Shown piece after piece: positions 1-5,777 of a DNA stretch of 8,438 nt. The notes beneath the pieces were generated by a model, which saw only the letters and a program-made list of their open reading frames with translations, had not been told where the DNA came from and made no database searches. Each line of letters opens with the position of its first letter. Position 1 is the first letter of the stretch. Position numbers and translations under genes: made by a program. Location of the stretch: positions 1 to 8,438 of the forward strand of contig JAPOZF010000338.1 of NCBI GenBank assembly GCA_026706165.1, given 5' to 3'. The DNA is from Gemmatimonadota bacterium (GTDB lineage: Bacteria > Latescibacterota > UBA2968 > UBA8231).

Positions 1-1743
1 GCCTGCTCCCCGGAACCCGAGGATTCCGCAGAGGATGGCCTCGATCCTGCGGCGCGTAGCGCCCTGGCGCAGCACTCCGAGGCGGCGGTGCAGAATCCCG
101 GCCAGCCGCAGGCCCATTACAACCTCGGGGTTGCCCTTGCCCGCGCCGGCCGTCACGAGGAAGCCGAAGCGAGTTACCGGCGGGCGCTCGAACTCGAACC
201 GGAGTACGCCCTCAGCTATCAGGGGCTGGGCCAGCTCGCCTTCCGCCGCGGCGCCAACGATGTCGCCGCAAGTTACTTTCGCCGCGCCGTCGCCGTCGAC
301 AGCACCCTCGCCGTTGCCCACAACAACCTCGGCCACATACACCACCGCAAGGGAGATGTCGAGGTTGCGGTCCGACACTACGAACGCGCCGTCCGCCACG
401 AACCCGGACATGCCCAGTACCTGCTGAACCTCGGTCTCGCCTATCGCGCCCTCGGCCGCTTCGACCGCTCCCTGGCGATGGTGGAGCGCGCCGCCTCCCT
501 CGACAGCACCCTGCAGAACCTCGACGCCATTCTCGCTTCTCTGTACCTCGCCGGCCAGCTCCTGCCCGAGGCCCTCTCCTCGTACAGGGACCTGGTCGAC
601 CGGGGCGGCGGCGCCGGCGCGCACATGGGGCTCGGCGACGTGTACGCCATGCTGTCCGACCTCGACAAGTCCGCGGCCCAGTACCGGAGGGTGCTGGAGC
701 TCGACCCGGACAATCCGGAGGTGCATCACAAGCTGGCCACGGTGCTCGACTTCCAAGGGAACCTGCCCGAGGCAATCCGACTGCTCGAGAAGGCGGTGAG
801 CCTCGATGAAACCTCGGTTCCGGCCCTGCAGTCCCTGGCCCTGCTCTACGGAAAGGAATCGCGCACCGAGGACGCGGAACGCGCCCTGTCGAAGGCCAGG
901 GCCCTCGACGGAGACAACGTCGACACTCTGCTGCTTCTGGGAGAGCTGTACACGCGCCAGGGGCGCTACGACGAAGCCGAACCGGCCCTCGTCGCGGCGC
1001 GCGACCGCGAGCCCTCCCGGGGGGAATGCTGGCGCCTGCTAGGGCTGCTGTACAACGACTGGGGCCGCGGCCCGGAGGCCGAGAGCGCCTTGCGCAAGGC
1101 GGTGGAGCTCGACCCGGCGGCAGCTCCAACCCATTTCAACCTCGCCGCGGCGCTGCGCAGCCTTGGAAAGGGAGCCGGGGCCGACAGCAGCATGCGGCGC
1201 TTCGAGATGCTGCGCAGGATCTCCGAGGAGGTCGCCGAGAGGAAGGGGACGCTGCACCAGACTCCCGGCGACATCCAGAAACGGCTGACCCTGGCGCGAC
1301 AACACCTGATGCTCGGTCAGAGGGAGCAGGCCCGGGTGCAGTACCAGGCCGTTCTCGCTTTCGACCCGTCCCGTGCCGAGGCCCGACTGGCGCTGGTCCG
1401 CATGTACGTCGAGCAGGGCCGGACTCCAACCGCCCTCAGGCTCTGCATGGAGGGGATCGAGCGCTATCCCGACCACCCCGATCTCGACCGGCTTTATTTC
1501 GCCGCCGGGCAGGTGTATTTCACCGCGGGCCGCACGAGCGAGGCAGAAGCTGCCTGGAAGCGGGCGCTCGAGCTCGACCCCGGGTACGACGAGGTGCATT
1601 TCGTGCTCGGGGCCCTGTACGAAAGCACGGGGCGCGAAGACCTTGCCGGGGATGCCTACCGTTCGTTCCTGCAGCGTTGGGATTCCGATTCGCCCAAGGC
1701 GGCCGCCGCCCGGAAAGGCCTGGAGCGCCTCGCCTCCCGCTGA
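1..1743 (+). CDS. TPR-repeat protein, probable lipoprotein (5' end outside window)
   Basis: A tetratricopeptide-repeat protein that should act as a helical scaffold for protein-protein contacts. The frame is open from base 1. A GTG at 88 could be read as a start, but translation upstream of it is sensible and begins Ala-Cys-Ser-Pro-Glu-Pro-Glu-Asp. This looks like the end of a lipoprotein signal peptide, with the acylated Cys at bases 4-6 followed by an acidic, flexible tether. About 15 TPR units can be counted in the 580 visible residues. Eleven lie at residues ~36-410, then comes a charged linker, then four at ~425-575. They show typical YNLG...A..YRRALELEP patterning. No enzymatic domain is visible. 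The stop codon overlaps the start of the downstream CRTAC1-type gene, so the two are co-translated. I am sure of the TPR identity. The lipoprotein anchor is inferred, because the hydrophobic part of the signal peptide is not in the window. Confidence 0.9.
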   Translation, partial: ACSPEPEDSAEDGLDPAARSALAQHSEAAVQNPGQPQAHYNLGVALARAGRHEEAEASYRRALELEPEYALSYQGLGQLAFRRGANDVAASYFRRAVAVDSTLAVAHNNLGHIHHRKGDVEVAVRHYERAVRHEPGHAQYLLNLGLAYRALGRFDRSLAMVERAASLDSTLQNLDAILASLYLAGQLLPEALSSYRDLVDRGGGAGAHMGLGDVYAMLSDLDKSAAQYRRVLELDPDNPEVHHKLATVLDFQGNLPEAIRLLEKAVSLDETSVPALQSLALLYGKESRTEDAERALSKARALDGDNVDTLLLLGELYTRQGRYDEAEPALVAARDREPSRGECWRLLGLLYNDWGRGPEAESALRKAVELDPAAAPTHFNLAAALRSLGKGAGADSSMRRFEMLRRISEEVAERKGTLHQTPGDIQKRLTLARQHLMLGQREQARVQYQAVLAFDPSRAEARLALVRMYVEQGRTPTALRLCMEGIERYPDHPDLDRLYFAAGQVYFTAGRTSEAEAAWKRALELDPGYDEVHFVLGALYESTGREDLAGDAYRSFLQRWDSDSPKAAAARKGLERLASR

Positions 1744-3539
1744 TGGCGGTCGCGCGCACGGCTGCGGTTCTCGCTGTCTTCGCAGCGACAGGCTGCCAGG
1801 AGGCCGCCCCGCCGCACAGCCCGCCCCCCGCGGACGGCGCCGAGGCCGCCGGATCTCCCGTGAGGTTTGTCGACATCGCCGAGGAATCCGGCCTCGCCTT
1901 CCGGCACACCAACGGAGCGACCCCGCACAAGTACTTCCCGGAGACCGCAGGCGGAGGGGGCATGTTGTGGGATTTCGACGACGACGGACTCCTCGACATC
2001 TACCTCGTCAACAGCGGCTGGGTTGTGGAGGCAGACCGGGGGGAACCGGTGTACAACGCACTCTACCACAACACCGGCGCCGGAAGACTGGCGGAGGTAG
2101 CTTCCCGCGCCGGAGTCGATGACGCCGGCTACGGCATGGGCTGCGCCGCCGGCGATTACGACAACGACGGCGACCCGGATCTCTTCGTCACCAACTACGG
2201 ACCGAACAGCTTCTTCAGGAACGACGGCGCCAGCGAACCTTCCGGGCAGGTTTCGTTCGCCGAGGTATCGCAGGGGCTCGAGGTCGCCGACGGACGCTGG
2301 GGAACGGGCAGCGCCTTCGCCGACTACGACCGCGACGGGGATCTCGACCTCTACGTCGCCAACTATGTCGACTACGTGCCGAAACGGGATGTCGGGGCTT
2401 CGGTTCCGAACCTGCCGGCCCAGGATCTCGCCGGTTACGAAGGAGACATCCCGGCCTATCCCCATCCCGGGGCCTTCCGCGGCAGCGCCGACATACTGTA
2501 CCGCAACGACGGAGACCCGGGATTCCGCGAAGTGACGCGCGAGGCCGGCGTCCACGACGATAGCGGCAAGGGGCTCGGGGTGATCTTCGGGGACTGCAAC
2601 GGCGACGGCTGGCCCGATCTCTACGTCGCCAACGACCTGGTCCGCAACTTCCTGTTCATCAACAACGGGGACGGCACCTTCGAGGAGGCGGCCCTGCGCG
2701 CCGGGACCTCCTTCGGGCAGGACGGGAAAGTCGAGGCCGGCATGGGTGCGGACTTCGGCGACTACGACAACGACGGAGACCTCGACATTACCGTGACCAA
2801 CTTCCAGAAGGAGCCGAACAGCCTCTACCGCAACGAGGGCAACGGCTTCTTCGCCAACGAGACCTTCGCCTCGGGAATCGGACTGATCTCGCTGCCTCCC
2901 CTGGGTTTCGGGACCGGCTTTTTCGATTTCGACAACGACGGGCTGCTCGACCTGTTCGCTGCCAACGGACACGTCCTCGACAACGTCGAGCTGTTCGACC
3001 GGTCGACGACCTACCCCCAGGCCAACCAGCTGCTGCGCAACCTGGGGCCCGGCAGGTACGGCAAGTTCACCTTCGCCGACGTGACCGCCGCTTCCGGGCC
3101 GGGGATGCAGCTGGTGCAACCGAGCCGGGGCAGCGCCGCCGGGGATTTCGACAACGACGGCGACGTCGACCTGCTGGTCGTCAATCTCGGGGAACCCGCG
3201 GTGCTGCTGCGCAACGACGGCGGCAACCGCGGCAACTGGCTTGCGATCGAAGCGGAGGGCGTGGCCAGCAACCGCGACGGCATCGGCGCCCGCATCCGCG
3301 TCGTGTCAGGCGGCCTCGTCCAGACCAGGGAAGTGCGGGGAAGCCGCAGCTACCTTTCGCAGAGCGACCTGCGCGTGCACTTCGGGCTTGGCGAACGCAC
3401 CCTCGTCGACAGCATCCTCATCTCCTGGCCCGCCGGCGGAAGCGACCTGGTTACCGGGGTTGGCGCCAACCAGTTCCTGGTGATTCGCGAGGGCTCCGGC
3501 AGTAGCGGCCGCGACGGGGCGCAGGCGGGCTCGATTTGA
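1743..3539 (+). CDS. CRTAC1-family FG-GAP/ASPIC-UnbV lipoprotein
   Basis: A 598-residue exported calcium-binding-type protein. The start is the ATG in TGATG that overlaps the stop of the TPR gene. The open frame continues far upstream, but that part is only the shadow of the TPR gene. Residues 1-18 form a lipoprotein signal (MAVARTAAVLAVFAATGC) with Cys18 as the acylation site, followed by a Pro/Ala-rich tether. Seven FG-GAP/VCBS-type repeats carry DxDxDG calcium loops near residues 77, 138, 194, 284, 340, 395 and 468 (for example DYDNDGDPDLFVTN), a number consistent with a beta-propeller. An ASPIC/UnbV domain fills ~497-585, with GARIRV, the RSYLSQSDLRVHFGLG core and a WPAGG motif. Repeat 4 is altered (DCNGDGWPD). 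No good Shine-Dalgarno precedes the start, so termination-reinitiation is likely. Bacterial CRTAC1 proteins have no settled function. A surface ligand-binding or adhesive role alongside the TPR partner is inference. Confidence 0.93.
   Translation: MAVARTAAVLAVFAATGCQEAAPPHSPPPADGAEAAGSPVRFVDIAEESGLAFRHTNGATPHKYFPETAGGGGMLWDFDDDGLLDIYLVNSGWVVEADRGEPVYNALYHNTGAGRLAEVASRAGVDDAGYGMGCAAGDYDNDGDPDLFVTNYGPNSFFRNDGASEPSGQVSFAEVSQGLEVADGRWGTGSAFADYDRDGDLDLYVANYVDYVPKRDVGASVPNLPAQDLAGYEGDIPAYPHPGAFRGSADILYRNDGDPGFREVTREAGVHDDSGKGLGVIFGDCNGDGWPDLYVANDLVRNFLFINNGDGTFEEAALRAGTSFGQDGKVEAGMGADFGDYDNDGDLDITVTNFQKEPNSLYRNEGNGFFANETFASGIGLISLPPLGFGTGFFDFDNDGLLDLFAANGHVLDNVELFDRSTTYPQANQLLRNLGPGRYGKFTFADVTAASGPGMQLVQPSRGSAAGDFDNDGDVDLLVVNLGEPAVLLRNDGGNRGNWLAIEAEGVASNRDGIGARIRVVSGGLVQTREVRGSRSYLSQSDLRVHFGLGERTLVDSILISWPAGGSDLVTGVGANQFLVIREGSGSSGRDGAQAGSI
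3144..3170 (+). repeat. Copy 1 of a 27-bp inverted repeat within FG-GAP coding sequence
   Basis: These 27 bases encode DFDNDGDVD of the seventh calcium-loop repeat. They are identical to the reverse complement of 6885-6911 in the minus-strand CRTAC1 gene. The match begins GATTTCGACAACGACGG. Because both copies encode the same constrained motif with the same codons, convergence or relatedness of the repeats explains it without invoking a mobile element. It still gives a short inverted homology flanking the membrane-protein gene. Confidence 0.85.
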
Positions 3540-3715
3540 CCCCGGAACCGGACCGCGGTGGGGACTGCGGCAACCTGCCGTCCGCCGGCACTGACAAGCT
3601 CCCGGCGCAAAACCTCCCGCGGGGAGTCGGGCGTAATGACACCGATGAACCGGCGGTGCATCAGGTGAAGCTTCCCCATCTGCAACGACTCCGCGACCGC
3701 GAAAGGGGGTGAACC
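3540..3715. other. Intergenic spacer between CRTAC1 lipoprotein and membrane-protein genes
   Basis: 176 bases without a convincing gene. Small inverted repeats are present at 3576-3590 (TGCCG/CGGCA) and 3614-3626 (CTCCC/GGGAG), but neither has a T-tract, so no intrinsic terminator is called. I see no convincing promoter: TTGACC at 3536-3541 resembles a -35 box but has no partner -10. A ten-codon ORF at 3636-3668, preceded by GGGGAG at 3621-3626, is the only translatable element seen on the plus strand. The absence of a terminator leaves read-through into the membrane-protein gene possible. Confidence 0.6.
3703..3712 (+). promoter_or_regulatory. Strong Shine-Dalgarno that fixes a CTG start
   Basis: AAGGGGGTGA matches nine of ten bases of the classical anti-16S complement AAGGAGGTGA. 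Its GGGGG core ends six bases before the CTG at 3716, which is ideal spacing. An in-frame TGA at 3710-3712 lies within it, so translation of this frame cannot begin further upstream. The first ATG in frame (3764) is 51 bases away and has no such site. Confidence 0.7.
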
Positions 3716-5656
3716 CTGCCCGGGCAGCGATTTCCCTTCCGGGCCGTCGGCGTCGGCGCCCTGATGGCCTTTGTCATAGCCACTTTGTTCCCCTACGGGG
3801 TCCTCGTCAGGGGCACCTCCATCGGCCCCACCGATTTCATCACCTCGGAGTCGCTGCTTCTGCTGTTCCTCCTGGTCGTCGTCAACACCCCGGCGAGGTG
3901 GCTGCTGCCGCGGTTTGCCTTCTCGGCGCACGAGCTGGTCGTCATCTACGCGATGATGATCGCCGCTTCCGCGGTCCCCATCATCGGCGTTACCGCACAG
4001 CTGATTCCCTTTCTGCCGGGCGTCTACTACTTCGCCACCCCCGAGAACCACTGGGACGAGCTGATCCACCCCTACGTGAAATCCTGGCTGGTCCCCCAGG
4101 ACGAGGCCGCCATCCGCTACTTCTTCGAGGGCCTTCCGAAAGGTCTTTCCATCCCGTGGGAGGCGTGGATGGTCCCGCTGCTGATGTGGGGGTCCTTCAT
4201 GCTCTCCCTCTACCTGATGATGATCGCGGTGGCAACGCTGATGCACAGGCGCTGGCAGGACGAACGACTCGTCTACCCGCTCGTGCAGCTCCCCCTCGAC
4301 ATGGTTTCCGAGGACGGCGGCTCGCCTGTGAACCGGTTCCTCAAAAGCCCGCTCATGTGGCTGGGGTTCGCCATACCGTTCGTCCTGTTCAGCATCTCCG
4401 GTCTCCACGCTCATTTTCCCGCCATTCCCGACCTCGAGCTCAGCACCCGGATACCGCTGTTCTACGGCATGAAGGGATTGGGGTACGCCCAGGACGAGGT
4501 CTTCGTCTCCCTGCGCTTCCTCCTCATCGGGCTGAGCTACTTCGTCCCTCTCGAAGTTTCGTTCAGCCTGTGGTTCTTCTACCTGCTCAACCACCTTCAG
4601 GTCGGCCTCTTCACGCGCATCGGTTTCGACGTGCCCGGTTTCCAGGAGCTGCACTCCGAAGGCACCATCGCCAGCGCCCACCAGGGCATGGGGGCGATGA
4701 TCGCCCTCGTGGCGGTTTCCCTGTGGACGGCGAGGCGACATCTGGCCGGCGCTTTCCGTTCCGCATTCTCTAGGGGCCCTGCCGGGGACGGCGAGGAGAT
4801 GCTGCGCTACCGCACCTGTGTCTGGATGCTGCTCGCGGCGGCGGCTTACGCGGTGGCCTGGCTGAACGCGGCAGGGGTTCCGGTCGCCGTCGCCGTTGCC
4901 CTGCTTGCGGTTGCGTTCGCCGTCTTCATCGGTCTGACGCGGGTGGTAGCGGAAGGGGGGATCGGTTACGGCCGGGCGACCATGACGCCGATGGGATTTA
5001 CCGTGCACCTGTTCGGGACTGCCCGGATAGGTCCGGAAGGGCTGACCCACTTCGCCCTGGCCCACGGCTGGGGCGGAGACATCCGCACCACGGTGATGAC
5101 CTCGGCGGCAAACGGCCTCAAGCTCGCAACCGCAACCCGAACCCGGCAGCAGCCGCTGTTCTGGGCGATCCTAATCGCGGTGACAGTGGCGCTGGCCGGG
5201 TCAGCCTGGACGGTGATTTCGGCAGGCTACGCCCACGGCGGGATCAACCTGCACTACTGGTTCTACGGCTACTTCGGACAGTGGGCTTACGAGCAGCTTG
5301 CGATCAAGCAGCTCAACCCGATACCGGACTGGAACATCCTCGGGCCCCGGGGGCTGTTCACCGCACTCGGGGCCGGCAGTATGGGAATGCTGATGTTCCT
5401 CCGCCACCGGTTTCTCGGGTGGCCGCTGCACTACATCGGCTTTCCGGTCGCCGGCACCTACGTCATGTTCTTCTCCTGGTTCGGCCTTTTCACGGGCTGG
5501 CTGCTCAAGCTCGTCATCCTCAGGTACGGGGGCGGCCGTCTCTACCTGCGCCTGCGTCCCTTCTTTCTGGGGATGGTGCTGGGGAACATCGTCTGCGCCG
5601 GCTTCTGGATGGGGGTGACCCTGATCACCGGCGTGCGCGCCCCTGTTCCCCTTTGA
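3716..5656 (+). CDS. Polytopic membrane protein, DUF6785/DUF6784-like (probable CTG start)
   Basis: A 646-residue inner-membrane protein with roughly 12 hydrophobic segments. Approximate positions are 10-26, 46-58, 72-90, 152-176, 214-228, 264-290, 324-337, 366-382, 386-408, 482-500, 546-562, 574-600 and 614-636, some of them marginal. I recognise the layout of DUF6785 (N-terminal half) followed by DUF6784 (C-terminal half). Visible marks are LTRVVAEGGIGYG at ~407-419, a membrane-proximal QQPLFW at ~478-483, and the C-terminal WLLKLVILRYGG...RPFFLGMVLGN block at ~595-624. Members are uncharacterised. The many helices and the AEGG motif recall oligopeptide-transporter-like proteins, but transport is inference. 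CTG at 3716 is chosen because of the adjacent strong Shine-Dalgarno, and because it restores FRAVGVGALMAFVIATLFPYG as a complete first membrane helix. Starting at ATG 3764 would cut into that helix. Confidence 0.85.
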   Translation: MPGQRFPFRAVGVGALMAFVIATLFPYGVLVRGTSIGPTDFITSESLLLLFLLVVVNTPARWLLPRFAFSAHELVVIYAMMIAASAVPIIGVTAQLIPFLPGVYYFATPENHWDELIHPYVKSWLVPQDEAAIRYFFEGLPKGLSIPWEAWMVPLLMWGSFMLSLYLMMIAVATLMHRRWQDERLVYPLVQLPLDMVSEDGGSPVNRFLKSPLMWLGFAIPFVLFSISGLHAHFPAIPDLELSTRIPLFYGMKGLGYAQDEVFVSLRFLLIGLSYFVPLEVSFSLWFFYLLNHLQVGLFTRIGFDVPGFQELHSEGTIASAHQGMGAMIALVAVSLWTARRHLAGAFRSAFSRGPAGDGEEMLRYRTCVWMLLAAAAYAVAWLNAAGVPVAVAVALLAVAFAVFIGLTRVVAEGGIGYGRATMTPMGFTVHLFGTARIGPEGLTHFALAHGWGGDIRTTVMTSAANGLKLATATRTRQQPLFWAILIAVTVALAGSAWTVISAGYAHGGINLHYWFYGYFGQWAYEQLAIKQLNPIPDWNILGPRGLFTALGAGSMGMLMFLRHRFLGWPLHYIGFPVAGTYVMFFSWFGLFTGWLLKLVILRYGGGRLYLRLRPFFLGMVLGNIVCAGFWMGVTLITGVRAPVPL

Positions 5657-5674
5657 GGGCCGGGGAACGGGGGC
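5639..5674 (+). terminator. 13-bp hairpin spanning the stop codon of the membrane-protein gene
   Basis: Bases 5639-5651 pair with 5662-5674 over 13 positions: 12 Watson-Crick pairs and one T-G wobble, with core GTTCCCC/GGGGAAC. The ten-base loop contains the TGA stop at 5654-5656. No T-tract follows, so it is not a textbook intrinsic terminator. Its place at a convergent gene junction suggests a role in transcript end formation or 3' end protection. Confidence 0.55.
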
Positions 5675-5698
5675 CTGCCATCGCCGCGACCGGGAGAA

Positions 5699-5720
5699 CC
5701 GCCCCGGTGCCCCGGGGCGG
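5699..5720 (+). terminator. Perfect 9-bp GC hairpin in the convergent junction
   Basis: CCGCCCCGG (5699-5707) pairs perfectly with CCGGGGCGG (5712-5720) across the tetraloop TGCC. Six T residues follow at 5740-5745, 19 bases after the stem. A competing fold, GGTGC 5706-5710 with GCACC 5735-5739, would place a stem directly against that T-run for plus-strand transcripts. The structure is symmetric and could also act on minus-strand transcripts from the gene ending at 5778, but it lacks a T-tract in that direction. Confidence 0.55.
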
Positions 5721-5777
5721 GCCCGAATCGGTCCGCACCTTTTTTGCCGCTGCCGGCGGGGAATCCGCTTTTCCCGG

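Noticed and set aside
88..90. GTG as the true start of the left TPR gene
   Set aside because: The frame is open to base 1 with a lipoprotein-like Ala-Cys-Ser and an acidic tether, and no good Shine-Dalgarno precedes the GTG.
1026..1742. Upstream extension of the CRTAC1 lipoprotein frame
   Set aside because: It overlaps the TPR gene in another frame, its translation is Arg/Gly/Pro-rich noise, and it would bury the lipoprotein signal peptide inside the protein.
1656..3119. 487-codon minus-strand open frame opposite the CRTAC1 lipoprotein gene
   Set aside because: The Val-rich repeats (VVVV runs) are the reverse reading of the GAC-rich calcium-loop codons. There is no start context and no domain.
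1971..3170. Tandem DNA repeats or a CRISPR-like array (regular GACAACGACGG units)
   Set aside because: The spacing is irregular and the units coincide with the DxDxDG calcium loops of FG-GAP repeats, so they are coding repeats.
3350..5065. 571-codon minus-strand open frame opposite the CRTAC1 and membrane-protein genes
   Set aside because: Its translation is charged and low in complexity (rich in Arg, Gly, Glu, Asp and His) with no recognisable domain, as expected of an antisense shadow in GC-rich DNA. The stretch over 3540-3682 (starting MGKLHLMHRRF) looks slightly more protein-like, but it continues antisense into the CRTAC1 gene and has only a weak Shine-Dalgarno.
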